From Photobacterium salinisoli (GTDB lineage Bacteria > Pseudomonadota > Gammaproteobacteria > Enterobacterales > Vibrionaceae), in NCBI RefSeq assembly GCF_003614885.1, contig NZ_QZMS01000007.1:992001-1056000 (forward strand): a DNA stretch of 64,000 nucleotides, given 5' to 3'. The notes under the pieces were generated by a model. The model saw only the letters and a list, made by a program, of their open reading frames with translations. It was not told the origin of the DNA and ran no database searches. Below are positions 18,128 through 27,580 of the stretch, piece after piece. The first letter of the stretch is position 1, and each line of letters begins with the position of its first letter. Made by a program: the position numbers and the translations under genes.

Positions 18128-19528
18128 TTATGCCTGTGCAGGCTTTGCGTTGGCTGGCACGTCGGTAGTGTCTGTCACCGCTTTACCTTCGGCACCATGC
18201 ATCCAGCGGATCAGCTGATTTGAGAATACCACCAGAATCAAACCCGATACGGCGGCGGTAATTGCAATACCACCAAAGATGGCCAGTGGGCCGGCTTCGC
18301 CTACATGGGCGCCAACCATACCGGCAACATAGTTAGCAACCGCATTGAAGCCAAACCATACACCCATCATCAGCGACGCCAGACGCAACGGTGCAAGCTT
18401 AGTGATCATAGACAGGCCAATTGGCGACAGGCACAGCTCACCCATTGTATGGAAGAAGTAAGCCGCGACAATCCACAACATAGAGGTCTTGGCAGTCATA
18501 TCGCCACCCTGCTGCATCACAGCCCCCACCATGCATACAAAACCCATCGCCAGCAAGAAAAGTGCAATGGCAAACTTGATTGGCGAGCTTGGCTCCTTAG
18601 GCCCCATTTTCACCCACAGTGCAGCCAGTAGTGGTGCCATTGTGATGATAAAGAAAGGGTTCAGAGACTGAAACCAGGCTGTAGGTACTTCAAAGCTGCC
18701 AATCATACGATCGGCATATTCCTGAGTATAAATACTCATAAGCCCGCCAGCCTGCTCGAAACCAGCCCAGAAGACAACCACGAACAGCCCCATGATCATC
18801 ACCACTTTAAGGCGATCGATTTCCTTCTTCGTCAGAGGTTGTTTCTTACCGTTGTCAGACATGGCTGCAGCGCGCTTGGCAGCAGGGACTTTACCAATAT
18901 TTCCCAGTAGTTTTTCCGCAAACAACATTTGAATGACAAGGCTGCATACCATACCTATGCCTGCAGCCAGAAAACCGGCTTTCCAGCCATAAGCTGTGGA
19001 TGCAGAACCCGCGACAATACCTGCCAGCAAAGCCCCCAGGTTAATACCCATATAGAAAATGGTGAAGGCACCGTCACGGCGGTGATCGCCTTCAGAATAC
19101 AGATCACCCACCATAGTTGAAATGTTTGGCTTAAACAGACCGTTACCAATAATCAACAATGCCAGGCCGAGATAAAAGGCGGTGGTGGCATTGGGATCAA
19201 CAAGAGAATGTGGCAGTGCAAGAGTGAACTGACCTAATGCCATCAGAACACCACCTATGATAATAGAGCGGCGTTGACCTAAGAAATTGTCGGCTACCCA
19301 ACCGCCGATCAAGGGTGTGATATACACCAGACCGGTATAGATACCATAGAGACTGAGCGCGTCTTCCGTTGACCAACCAAGACCACCGTTCACTGTTTTA
19401 TCGGTAAGATACAACACCAGAATAGCGCGCATTGCATAGTACGAAAAACGTTCCCAAAGCTCAGTACCAAACAGCAGGAACAAGCCTTTAGGGTGTCCCA
19501 TCAGGGTCCCATTTCCTTTGTTGCTCAT
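18128..19528 (-). CDS. Proton-dependent oligopeptide transporter (POT/PTR family)
   Basis: A 466-residue inner-membrane carrier of the major facilitator superfamily. The E-x-x-E-R motif that binds protons is visible as FGTELWERFSYYAMRA near residue 18-32, and the PTR signature as FYMGINLGALLAG near residue 157. About 12 to 14 membrane segments follow. It imports di- and tripeptides with protons (E. coli DtpA/DtpB type). Peptides released by the secreted protease encoded at 11833 would be natural substrates (inference). It is monocistronic with a strong terminator. The long upstream region contains two notable inverted repeats. Confidence 0.9.
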   Translation of the reverse strand: MSNKGNGTLMGHPKGLFLLFGTELWERFSYYAMRAILVLYLTDKTVNGGLGWSTEDALSLYGIYTGLVYITPLIGGWVADNFLGQRRSIIIGGVLMALGQFTLALPHSLVDPNATTAFYLGLALLIIGNGLFKPNISTMVGDLYSEGDHRRDGAFTIFYMGINLGALLAGIVAGSASTAYGWKAGFLAAGIGMVCSLVIQMLFAEKLLGNIGKVPAAKRAAAMSDNGKKQPLTKKEIDRLKVVMIMGLFVVVFWAGFEQAGGLMSIYTQEYADRMIGSFEVPTAWFQSLNPFFIITMAPLLAALWVKMGPKEPSSPIKFAIALFLLAMGFVCMVGAVMQQGGDMTAKTSMLWIVAAYFFHTMGELCLSPIGLSMITKLAPLRLASLMMGVWFGFNAVANYVAGMVGAHVGEAGPLAIFGGIAITAAVSGLILVVFSNQLIRWMHGAEGKAVTDTTDVPANAKPAQA

Positions 19529-19945
19529 AATTATTCTCTTCGTTGAGGTAGTTATGTATCCATAAATGCGGCTTAATTTATAAATTACAAACTAAATCAC
19601 TGCAAATTTTAACAAAACCAGAACAAAATATTAACAATGCAAGTTATTGATTTATATGACAACAAAATATCCAACCAAAAATGGAAATTTACTTTTTACT
19701 GACGTGCAAGATTATAAAACCAATAAATAAAATAAGTTCAGATTTAAATACCATTTAAATCAAAATTAATAGAGTTTAAATTCAAATTATGAGGATATTA
19801 ATGATTATTACATTTAGAGCTGACCGAATGGTCAAAAACCAGCCACGTTAATACCCATGCCGTGGACACATTTTTGCAACAGGGTGAATAAAAAAAGCAG
19901 GCTTATTCACCTGCTTAGTGCTTCATTCTGAAATGATGTCGTTCT
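19529..19945. other. 417-base AT-rich upstream region of the peptide transporter
   Basis: No gene seen. It carries GATTTAAAT / ATTTAAATC around ACC (19741-19761) and TGACCGAATGGTCA (19821-19834), both good protein-binding candidates, and at its right end the terminator of the FAD oxidoreductase. Confidence 0.6.
19889..19916 (-). terminator. Terminator of the FAD oxidoreductase gene
   Basis: AAGCAGG / CCTGCTT stem at about 19895-19916; on the minus strand it is followed by a run of seven T. An overlapping alternative pairing, GGTGAATAA / TTATTCACC, is also possible. Confidence 0.8.
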
Positions 19946-21355
19946 TTAGACCTTATCAGCTTTACCGGCGAAGTTAGCCAATTTTGAGAGTTGTTTATCC
20001 AGCCAGTTCGGTGTTCGGTTCTCATCTTCCGCGCTTTCTTTTCGTCGTATCGCGTTTCTGACCAGAATGGCCCCCAGCCAGCGAATCGGCTCAGGTGGAA
20101 AAGAGCCTTTAGGTCCTGACGCTAATCCAGAGCGTGTCCAGTCATTGTCTTCTTCGAGCACCAGAGAAGAGAGGATTTGTCCACCGATCCAGCTCTGCAC
20201 TACCCCATTACCGGAATACCCCAAGCCATACACAACAGAAGGGGTGTCCGTTAAACGGCCAAAAAAAGGCATCCCTGTGGCGGAGCGATCAGACGCACCA
20301 GTCCAGGTCGCCGCCACTGGAACTGAGTGCATCGCAGGAAAAAATCGCCGAAAAGCGGCATCAAGGATGGTTTGATAACGGCTTGGCTGATCAAAAACGG
20401 CGCTCATTCTGTTACCAAAAGAAAAATAGTTGCCACCTTTGCCGAGCATCAATCGGCCATCGGGCGTTGTGCGGTAATAATGAACAAAGGTCCGGCCATC
20501 AATCACCGACTTGCCGTCACGAAAACCCAGGTTTTTCAGAAGATCTGGGGCAGGTTCAGTGATCAACATGTCAGACGAGACCAACACCACACTGTTTTTA
20601 AATTCGGGAAGTAAAGCTGGTGTCCAGGCATTTAATGCCAGCACTACTTTATTGGCCTGTATATTCGCGCAGGGCGTCGTGATTCGCACCGGAGTGTGTT
20701 GCCGCTGAATCTCAGTCATGGGTGTGTGTTCGAAAATAGTCACTCCCATTTGCTCTGCAACACGCTTGAGGCCTCTGACAAGCAGTCCGGGCTGAACTGT
20801 CCCTGCCGCCAATGAAAAATGGCCCTCAAGATGAACATTGGATCCTGATTCAGATTGCACTTTTTCCTTTGTCCAGGGCTGCCAGGTATTGATCGTCTGC
20901 TCATCAAGCGCCGCCAATACTGGCTCTATGCCACCTAACTGAGCCCTGTTTGACGCTGTATACAAGGTACCATCCAACCGAATCTGTGCATCAATGCCAT
21001 GCGTTTTACAGAAAGCCTCTATTTCATACACCGCTGCTTCAGACGCTTTCACCAATCGAATGGCTTCTGCTTCACCGTACTGTTTTTTTAAAGTCAGATA
21101 CTTGGTTGACCAGGTCAGCATACAGCCGCCATTGCGACCCGATGCCCCGCTCCCGCAGAGATCTTTTTCAATCACCAGGATATCCAGAGCCGGCTGTTTC
21201 ATTTTCAGCTGGATTGCCGTCCACAACCCTGTAAACCCGCCACCCACAATGCAGACATCTGTTGTTGTGTTTGCCTCTAGTTTCCTGGGTTGAATATCAG
21301 ATTCGCTTTCCAGTGCTTCTTTAAACCAAAATGAGCTGTACTGTGTCGATTGCAT
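19946..21355 (-). CDS. FAD-dependent oxidoreductase (DAO family), possibly acting on aminoethylphosphonate or an N-methyl derivative
   Basis: A 469-residue amine oxidase/dehydrogenase of the D-amino acid oxidase (PuuB-like) family. The FAD-binding fold is at residues ~30-60 (DVCIVGGGFTGLWTAIQL, then a dinucleotide-fold acidic end VIEKD) and GSGASGRNGGCM follows at ~68. The C-terminal half has GRLMLGKGGNYFSF and YGLGYSGNGVV, typical of the family. On its own it could be a gamma-glutamylputrescine oxidase, but no put/puu genes are nearby, while an AEP-type operator lies directly upstream of the start (21368-21379). FAD oxidoreductases of this type (PbfC/PbfD, as I recall) oxidise AEP or N-methyl-AEP to phosphonoacetaldehyde. 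Assignment to phosphonate metabolism is therefore inference from the operator. Confidence 0.8.
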   Translation of the reverse strand: MQSTQYSSFWFKEALESESDIQPRKLEANTTTDVCIVGGGFTGLWTAIQLKMKQPALDILVIEKDLCGSGASGRNGGCMLTWSTKYLTLKKQYGEAEAIRLVKASEAAVYEIEAFCKTHGIDAQIRLDGTLYTASNRAQLGGIEPVLAALDEQTINTWQPWTKEKVQSESGSNVHLEGHFSLAAGTVQPGLLVRGLKRVAEQMGVTIFEHTPMTEIQRQHTPVRITTPCANIQANKVVLALNAWTPALLPEFKNSVVLVSSDMLITEPAPDLLKNLGFRDGKSVIDGRTFVHYYRTTPDGRLMLGKGGNYFSFGNRMSAVFDQPSRYQTILDAAFRRFFPAMHSVPVAATWTGASDRSATGMPFFGRLTDTPSVVYGLGYSGNGVVQSWIGGQILSSLVLEEDNDWTRSGLASGPKGSFPPEPIRWLGAILVRNAIRRKESAEDENRTPNWLDKQLSKLANFAGKADKV

Positions 21356-21367
21356 TGCGCCACCAAG

Positions 21368-21379
21368 TGGTATAGACCA
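21368..21379. promoter_or_regulatory. Putative PhnR-type operator in the FAD oxidoreductase promoter
   Basis: TGGTATAGACCA differs at one position from the perfect palindrome TGGTATATACCA in front of phnT and lies 13 bases upstream of the oxidoreductase start. It is about 16 kb from the phn cluster, which makes a shared regulator plausible (inference). Confidence 0.6.
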
Positions 21380-21654
21380 AAACTGTATATACTCTACGCA
21401 AACTGACTGCTCAGGCTCAATAGCAGGCAGAGCATTGACACAGAAAATTCATCTTAGGCGGGAGGTAAGCGATGGAAGTCGTCGACACAAGAATGACAAT
21501 AAGCTATTGATTATGATTTTATTTTTTTCGTGAACGGGGAAAACATAAAAAATTTCATGTCTTCCCCGCGCTGTACTGATATTGCCGCTAAAACACAATC
21601 ACCAGATAACGCGGCTGAAATTTTTGTCTGGTGAGCCGGTTAGTGCAGTCGTTG

Positions 21655-23421
21655 TCAGCGATAGTTCATCATGGCGATATAGTCGTGTTCCTGCGGTACG
21701 GTGGAATCATCATCGTAGCCATAAATATCATCACGAACCTGCAATTTACCTTGTTCATCAAGCCAGGCGGTACGGTAAATAAAATCCACTGCCAATGTTT
21801 TGCGCAGATTGATTGTCGCCGGGTTACGTTTTCTCAATAAATTATCATAGGTTGCACTTTGTCCTGCCCGCTGCCTTTCCAGCAGGAAGTAGGCTAAATC
21901 GTGTGCCTTCTCAACCCTGACGCAGCCCGAGCTGAAATTCCTTTTACTTTTGTTAAACAGACGTTTAGCTGGCGTATCGTGCAAATAAATCGAAAAGTCA
22001 TTCGGCATCATGAATTTTACCTGCCCCAGTGCATTATCAGGGCCCGGTCTTTGCTGAAATTCGTAAGGAAAATTACGGGCCGATACCGTACTCCAGTCAA
22101 TCTGTGCAGGGTCGATCGCCTGTGCGTCACCCCATCCTGACACCATCCGCATGTTATGACGCGCCAGATAGTCTGGCGATCGCTTCATACTGGGTATGAC
22201 ATCTTCTTCCTTGATAGTTTCAGGGACATTCCAGGTTGGATTCACCACCATATGATTGATGGCTGAAGAGAATAAATACGTGGGCCGGCTGCTTCTGCCC
22301 ACAATCACTTTGGATTCAAATACCACATTTTCATCATCCATAATTCGCAGCATGAATTCCGGAATATTCACCTGAAGCACCTCACCCTGCCCATGCCTCT
22401 GCAGGACACGGTTGCGCTGAAGATTCAGTGCCAGAAGCTGAGCAACCTGTTCGTAAGAACGCGCCATATTCTGCGCGGTTTCTGGACCAATGACGCCATC
22501 ATCTGTCAGGCCATGTCGCTGCTGGAACTGGCGGATGGCCTGATGAAGTACACCGGTATTGGTGAATCGTTTTGCGACAGACTCACCTGTTGCCTGATCC
22601 GTCTTCATGACATTGGCATAATCCTGATCCGACAAATCACCATAGGTATTGAGCATACGCGCAAGCTTGTCACCGTTAGGTATCTCAGCGCCAAATTTAA
22701 TGGCCGGACGCCCTGACAGATACACACCATGCGGCTGGGTCTGTTCAAGCATATGCATTTCAGCAACCAGTGCGTCAAAGTGCTTATCTGTCGGACGCAG
22801 TCGTTGCAGGGAAGTTATGGTCAGCGGCACAGTGAGCACAGGAGCTGAAGCAAGATGTTGTGCATCCAGAGTAAAACTGGCAGGCCGATAGAGCGAACTC
22901 GGATCATTGAGCATCTGGTTGACAGTGGACTGATAGACCAAAAGGGTATCTGTCGCCAAAAGATCCAGACCGCGTTGGTCATTACGCTGCGATAGTTGTT
23001 GCAGCTCCTGAACTCGCTGCAGTAACCCCGGCACCCTGCGGGTTTCAGCCAGTGCTGTTATCTGCAGCAGTAGTTCATCTAACAGCGCGGGATCACGCCA
23101 AAGGGGCATAAAATCATGACTGGCGTAGAGGTTTTGCAACGCCGTTGGAAAACACAACTGGTCAGTCTGGCTCGGACAAAGCTGGCGAGAACTCAGAATG
23201 GAAACAGATTCCAGCCCATGCCTGCCGAGTTGTGGGGCAGTCAGCGTAGCAGACACAATCGAACTCTGAGCTGGAACCAGCCTGATCACGCCCTCTTCTG
23301 CCGCCAGCGACTGTGCGGACATCAAGACTGCCGCAACCAGTGCGGCTATTCCTTTCACTAAACCAAAGACCGCAACATCCATTGCCTGTCGTGTCACTTT
23401 GCCGCTTTTGACGTTGAGCAT
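21655..23421 (-). CDS. ldtD: L,D-transpeptidase of the YcbB/LdtD type
   Basis: About 588 residues. N-terminal membrane/signal segment (LVKGIAALVAAVLMSAQSLAA), a long scaffold region, a peptidoglycan-binding helix domain (QFQQRHGLTDDGVIGPETAQ), and a C-terminal YkuD catalytic domain with IYLHDTPAKRLFNKSKRNFS followed by the active-site motif SSGCVR. It makes 3-3 (DAP-DAP) cross-links in peptidoglycan in the periplasm and is insensitive to most penicillins. Start is uncertain: GTG at 23436 would add five residues; I prefer the ATG at 23421. E. coli LdtD is 615 residues, so the length fits. No strong terminator follows. Confidence 0.88.
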   Translation of the reverse strand: MLNVKSGKVTRQAMDVAVFGLVKGIAALVAAVLMSAQSLAAEEGVIRLVPAQSSIVSATLTAPQLGRHGLESVSILSSRQLCPSQTDQLCFPTALQNLYASHDFMPLWRDPALLDELLLQITALAETRRVPGLLQRVQELQQLSQRNDQRGLDLLATDTLLVYQSTVNQMLNDPSSLYRPASFTLDAQHLASAPVLTVPLTITSLQRLRPTDKHFDALVAEMHMLEQTQPHGVYLSGRPAIKFGAEIPNGDKLARMLNTYGDLSDQDYANVMKTDQATGESVAKRFTNTGVLHQAIRQFQQRHGLTDDGVIGPETAQNMARSYEQVAQLLALNLQRNRVLQRHGQGEVLQVNIPEFMLRIMDDENVVFESKVIVGRSSRPTYLFSSAINHMVVNPTWNVPETIKEEDVIPSMKRSPDYLARHNMRMVSGWGDAQAIDPAQIDWSTVSARNFPYEFQQRPGPDNALGQVKFMMPNDFSIYLHDTPAKRLFNKSKRNFSSGCVRVEKAHDLAYFLLERQRAGQSATYDNLLRKRNPATINLRKTLAVDFIYRTAWLDEQGKLQVRDDIYGYDDDSTVPQEHDYIAMMNYR

Positions 23422-23672
23422 AGCCTGACACCCCACTTTACGTTCTTCATTATGCGCACTAAAAGTCAGTCGTGGTTAACTCACTTTTATCCGGCTTTTC
23501 TTAGCCTAAGTTTATCCAAGCCACCAGCCGTAAAGTGTTCAATATTTAATAATCGCTAATATTAAGGTTAGATAAACATTAAAGTATCTGTGCAGTAATG
23601 ATTGACGCTATATTCACTATTTTTAATATTAATTACGTAATTTTGTCTTGCATATATGGAATAGCGCCATAA

Positions 23673-23711
23673 AAAAAGCCAATACAGACAGTTAGCTGTA
23701 TTGGCTTTTTT
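23673..23711. terminator. Bidirectional-looking terminator after folE
   Basis: AAAAAGCCAATACAG / CTGTATTGGCTTTTT, a 15-bp near-perfect stem with an 8-base loop and T tracts on both strands. It lies 23 bases beyond the folE stop (minus strand). Confidence 0.88.
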
Positions 23712-23733
23712 ACGACTGGGTAACGAAAAGCGG

Positions 23734-24387
23734 TTAACGCAGTCCGTGAAGAAACTCTGCCCGGGTCGCAGGTATCCGTTTAAAAATGCCGCCGAGTGCG
23801 GTCGTTGTCGTCTCACTGGTTTGATCCATCACACCGCGAGCTTTCACGCAGTAGTGCGTCGCATCAATTCTCACCGCGACATCATCACTTTCCAACAAGG
23901 TTTGTAGCGCCACTAAAATTTGTTGCGTCATACGTTCCTGCACCTGCGGACGCTGAGCAAAGAAGCGTACAATACGGTTGATCTTGGACAGACCGATGAT
24001 TTTACCGCGCGGAATATAAGCTACCGTAGCTTTACCATCAATAGTCACAAGGTGATGTTCACAAGTGCTGGTAAGAGTGATGTCTTTTACCCGCACCATT
24101 TCGTCACAGTTCATTTTGTTATCAATGACAGTGATTTTCGGAAAATTGGCGTAATCGAGACCAGAGAAAATTTCATCTACATACATCTTAGCGATACGTT
24201 TTGGAGTATCCATCAAGCTATCATCGGTGAGATCCAGAGATAATAATCCCAGAATTTCACGCATGTGGAATTCAATACGTTCTTTCTTCTCGGCATTGCC
24301 AACCAATTCGGTTGTCATCGGGGTTTCCAGTCCGCGATCTTCTAACGCCTGGCGGACTTTCAATGCTGATTCGCTTAATGTTGTCAT
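23734..24387 (-). CDS. folE: GTP cyclohydrolase I
   Basis: A 217-residue enzyme, close to E. coli FolE (222). The zinc and catalytic site is visible: [14 protein letters not shown] (Cys109, His111, His112) and later [11 protein letters not shown] with the third ligand cysteine. It converts GTP to dihydroneopterin triphosphate, the first step of tetrahydrofolate synthesis, as a cytoplasmic decamer. It is divergent from moeA-moeB, another pterin-related (molybdopterin) pair; the same folE/moeA divergence occurs in other Vibrionaceae, as far as I recall. Confidence 0.95.
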   Translation of the reverse strand: MTTLSESALKVRQALEDRGLETPMTTELVGNAEKKERIEFHMREILGLLSLDLTDDSLMDTPKRIAKMYVDEIFSGLDYANFPKITVIDNKMNCDEMVRVKDITLTSTCEHHLVTIDGKATVAYIPRGKIIGLSKINRIVRFFAQRPQVQERMTQQILVALQTLLESDDVAVRIDATHYCVKARGVMDQTSETTTTALGGIFKRIPATRAEFLHGLR

Positions 24388-24568
24388 TTTCTCCTCCGAC
24401 TGACTGAGGCTGATGATCGAACAACACTGCCTTGCCAGTAAAACTAAGCCCGAAGGATACCCCCATTTGGCAACAATTACACCTCGTATTTGCTGGGGGA
24501 ATTAGTTCCGACGCGTTTTTTTTGTCATAATAGTCAGCAATTAAGCATAACGAATGAAGGATTAACAA

Positions 24569-25804
24569 ATGGACTCGTGTGATGCGCCGGGCTTGATGCC
24601 AGTAGACACTGCTATCGAGAAAATGCTGTCAGTGGTCAAACCCATCAGCAAAACCAATAGATTACCTTTGGCAGAAACACTCGGGCTGGTGCTGGCAGAG
24701 GATGTCATCTCACCGATTAACGTCCCGCCCTTTGCCAATTCCGCTATGGATGGCTACGCCCTTCAGCGTGCTGATTTAGACAAAACAGACACCCTGACTT
24801 TGGCGGGTCAGTCGTTTGCCGGTACTCCTTTCGACGGTACATGCCAATCAGGCCAGTGCATTCGTATTATGACCGGTGCTGAGCTTCCTGCTGGAACGGA
24901 TACCGTGATCATGCAGGAAGAGACTGAAGCTATCGGTGATCAAATCCGCTTTCTGGTGAAACCCAAAGCCGGAGATAACGTCCGTCCGATTGGCGATGAC
25001 ATCAAACTCGGCGAGGTTGTCGTTGCCAAAGGTCACAGGCTGTCAGCACGAGAGCTCCCGCTGATCGCTTCACTGGGCATTGCCAGCTTACCTGTTTTCG
25101 AGCGCCCCAAAGTCGCTTTTTTCTCGACCGGAGATGAACTGCGCCCGCTCGGTGAACCACTGGCCGCTGGCCAGATTTACGACAGTAACCGTTACGGGAT
25201 TCGGGCGCTGCTGGACAAGTTCGGCTGCGAGGTACTGGATCTGGGTATTATCCCTGACGATCCTGCTCAGCTGGATGCGGCATTTGCAAAAGCCACCAGC
25301 ACAGCTGATATGTTGATCACGTCAGGTGGTGTCAGTGTCGGGGAAGCCGATTACACAAAAGATATCCTGACCCAGCAAGGCGAAGTTGGTTTCTGGAAGA
25401 TTGCCATGAAACCGGGTAAACCTTTTGCCTTCGGCAAGGTCAACGAGTGCTGGTTTTGCGGCCTGCCGGGCAACCCGGTTTCAGCCATGCTCACCCTGTA
25501 TGAGATTGTTCAGCCTGTGCTTGCACAGTTAGCGGGCCAGAGTCAGTATCAGGCTCCCCAGCGCTTACCGGCCATTGCCAGCACCGTATTTAAAAAGCGC
25601 CCTGGACGCACTGACTTCCAGCGCGGTATTTATCAGGTGAACAGCAAAGGACAGATTGAAGTTGCCACTACAGGTAATCAGGGGTCAGGCGCATTCAGCT
25701 CCATGCATCAGGCCAACTGCCTGGTCATTCTGGAACAAGAGCGGGGTAAAGTGCAGCCGGGTGAAACCGTCACGATTGAACCCTTTAATGCCAGTATGTA
25801 TTAA
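24569..25804 (+). CDS. moeA: Molybdopterin molybdenumtransferase MoeA
   Basis: A 411-residue protein (E. coli MoeA: 411). Hallmarks in order: PPFANSAMDGYALQ near the N-terminus, GAELPAGTDTVIMQEE, the MPT-binding motif FFSTGDEL, and TSGGVSVGEADY, ending with a C-terminal beta-barrel domain. It inserts molybdate into adenylylated molybdopterin to make the molybdenum cofactor in the cytoplasm. GAAGGA lies just before the ATG. It is the first gene of a two-gene operon with moeB. Confidence 0.96.
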   Translation: MDSCDAPGLMPVDTAIEKMLSVVKPISKTNRLPLAETLGLVLAEDVISPINVPPFANSAMDGYALQRADLDKTDTLTLAGQSFAGTPFDGTCQSGQCIRIMTGAELPAGTDTVIMQEETEAIGDQIRFLVKPKAGDNVRPIGDDIKLGEVVVAKGHRLSARELPLIASLGIASLPVFERPKVAFFSTGDELRPLGEPLAAGQIYDSNRYGIRALLDKFGCEVLDLGIIPDDPAQLDAAFAKATSTADMLITSGGVSVGEADYTKDILTQQGEVGFWKIAMKPGKPFAFGKVNECWFCGLPGNPVSAMLTLYEIVQPVLAQLAGQSQYQAPQRLPAIASTVFKKRPGRTDFQRGIYQVNSKGQIEVATTGNQGSGAFSSMHQANCLVILEQERGKVQPGETVTIEPFNASMY

Positions 25805-25828
25805 ATGACGATAACGCAGGAGCCAGTC

Positions 25829-26575
25829 ATGGAAGAGTTATCTGATCAAGAGATGCTGCGTTACAACCGGCAGATCATTTTGCGTCAGTTCGACTTTGAG
25901 GGCCAGGAAGCCTTAAAAGCGGCGCACATCCTGATACTGGGTGCCGGAGGGTTAGGTTGCGCTGCGAGCCAGTACCTGGCTGCGGCCGGCGCCGGCGTGC
26001 TGACCCTGATTGATGACGATAAGGTCGAGCTCTCCAATCTGCAACGCCAGGTGCTCCATCACGATGCGACCGTGGGCATGCTGAAAGTCGACTCCGCCAG
26101 ACAGGCACTTGAGCGGCTGAATCCGCACTGCACTGTTAACGCCATTGGCGAGCGTCTGGATGATGCTGCTCTGCTCGCTCTAATAAAACAGCACACGCTG
26201 GTTGTCGACTGCAGCGATAACCTGCCAACCCGAAACCAGCTCAACCGCTTGTGTTACCAGACGAAAACCCCCTTGGTTTCCGGCGCGGCAATACGCATGG
26301 AAGGCCAGGTCAGCGTTTTCACCTATCAGGACGAGCAACCTTGCTATGCCTGTCTGAGCAGCCTGTTCGGCGAACAAAACCTGAGCTGTGTTGAAGCTGG
26401 CGTTATGTCACCTCTGGTTGGGATTATTGGAGCGGTTCAGGCGATGGAAGCCATTAAAGTGGTTGCTGCGATGGGCAGCCCCCTGACAGGCAAAATCCTG
26501 TTGCTGGACGCCATGACCATGCACTGGCGGGAAATGAAGCTGATGAAACAGGCAAACTGCCCGGTTTGCGGTTAA
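25829..26575 (+). CDS. moeB: Molybdopterin-synthase adenylyltransferase MoeB
   Basis: A 248-residue E1-like protein. MEELSDQEMLRYNRQIILRQ is nearly the E. coli MoeB N-terminus; the ATP-binding loop is GAGGLGCAAS, and two CxxC pairs (CYACL and CPVCG) bind zinc. It adenylates the C-terminus of MoaD so that sulphur can be attached for molybdopterin synthesis. I chose ATG 25829 instead of 25805, because AGGAG sits 7 bases before it and the resulting length equals E. coli MoeB (249). The earlier ATG would touch the moeA stop codon and add eight residues. Confidence 0.95.
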   Translation: MEELSDQEMLRYNRQIILRQFDFEGQEALKAAHILILGAGGLGCAASQYLAAAGAGVLTLIDDDKVELSNLQRQVLHHDATVGMLKVDSARQALERLNPHCTVNAIGERLDDAALLALIKQHTLVVDCSDNLPTRNQLNRLCYQTKTPLVSGAAIRMEGQVSVFTYQDEQPCYACLSSLFGEQNLSCVEAGVMSPLVGIIGAVQAMEAIKVVAAMGSPLTGKILLLDAMTMHWREMKLMKQANCPVCG

Positions 26576-26602
26576 TAAATCAAACTATGTAAGTACCAGA
26601 CT

Positions 26603-26640
26603 CACGAATACTGTGATGAAAGAACATCACAGTATTCGTG
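26603..26640. terminator. Strong hairpin between convergent moeB and the LysR gene
   Basis: A perfect 16-bp stem (CACGAATACTGTGATG and its complement) with a 6-base loop. The T tract is weak on both strands, but position between two convergent stops makes it the shared terminator. Confidence 0.75.
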
Positions 26641-26643
26641 TTA

Positions 26644-27546
26644 TTACACGTAATATTCCTTCAATTTTCGTCGAATTGCATCAATAAAGCGCATTTTCCA
26701 TGCTACGGTTGACCTTCTATACTGCATAAATACCCCGCCTTCAACCTTGTCTCCTTCCAAAGGTAAAATGAATAAACCTTCTTTATCAGCAAGGTTGGTA
26801 AACCAAGGCTCAGGCACAATAGCCATGATCGGCGCAGTGCGCACTGCTGGCGCCAGCTGTCCATAATCATTACAAATAAACGCCAAATTACGGAACTCAC
26901 CATCACGCATCATCTGACGATCCAGCTCGTTGATTTCCTGCGGCCAAGGGTGACAATAGCAATGCCTGAACCGACTTAACTCAGCCATGCTAAGGCTGTC
27001 TCTCTCTTTTAACTGTTCTCGCAACGGATTGCCAAAGAACGCAACCAAACGCGTTTTACCCACTAATTCATACTGCAGCGCGCTAATCATTTTCTGATAG
27101 TCACCTACAGCAATAACTAAGTCGACTTTATCCTCCAGCAAATCATCCCGCCAAGCCCGACGTTCAAAAGGTATACATTGCACTTGAGCCTGATAATCGT
27201 TCCCCTTTCCAGCCAAGACAGGGGTGAGTAATGCATTGATTGCCGGCGGAATCACAACCCGAAAGGTCCGTTTCTCATTTTCATCTTCACCAAAAAGTTC
27301 TTCATTGAGTGAAACAAAAAGCGGCACCAGTTTTTCTTTCAACATGCATGCAAAAGGGGTCGGAATCTGCTGATTACCCTCACGCCGAAACAAAGGGTCA
27401 TTCAGTGCTTCTCTTAATCTGCCCAAAGCATGACTGACCGCAGAAGGCGTAATGGCCAACCTTCGGGCCGTTAGTCCTGTTGATCCGGTCTGTAAAAGTA
27501 CATAAAGCACTTTTAATAAATTCATATCCAGTTGAATCAAGTTCAT
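26644..27546 (-). CDS. LysR-family transcriptional regulator divergent from a metallo-beta-lactamase gene
   Basis: A 300-residue protein with an N-terminal LysR winged helix (LLARRLAITPSAVSHALGRL-type region, residues ~24-50: RRLAITPSAVSHALGRLREA) and a periplasmic-binding-protein-like effector domain. The N-terminus MNLIQLDMNLLKVLYVLL resembles the LeuO/NodD branch rather than AmpR. It is divergent from the B3 lactamase-like gene with an 80-base shared promoter region that holds a T-N11-A palindrome, so it most likely controls that gene. No ligand can be deduced. Confidence 0.87.
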   Translation of the reverse strand: MNLIQLDMNLLKVLYVLLQTGSTGLTARRLAITPSAVSHALGRLREALNDPLFRREGNQQIPTPFACMLKEKLVPLFVSLNEELFGEDENEKRTFRVVIPPAINALLTPVLAGKGNDYQAQVQCIPFERRAWRDDLLEDKVDLVIAVGDYQKMISALQYELVGKTRLVAFFGNPLREQLKERDSLSMAELSRFRHCYCHPWPQEINELDRQMMRDGEFRNLAFICNDYGQLAPAVRTAPIMAIVPEPWFTNLADKEGLFILPLEGDKVEGGVFMQYRRSTVAWKMRFIDAIRRKLKEYYV

Positions 27547-27567
27547 AATGCAATATTCTTATTGAGC

Positions 27568-27580
27568 TGTATTAAATACA
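27568..27580. promoter_or_regulatory. Putative LysR-type binding palindrome in the divergent promoter
   Basis: TGTATTAAATACA is a perfect 13-base palindrome of the T-N11-A form used by LysR proteins. A TATACT -10 candidate for the plus-strand gene follows at 27588-27593. Binding by the adjacent regulator is inferred. Confidence 0.5.

Noticed and set aside
21535..21568. CGGGGAAAACAT / ATGTCTTCCCCG stem upstream of the FAD gene as its terminator or promoter element
   Set aside because: The stem is good but there is no T tract and its position is ambiguous between two minus-strand genes.
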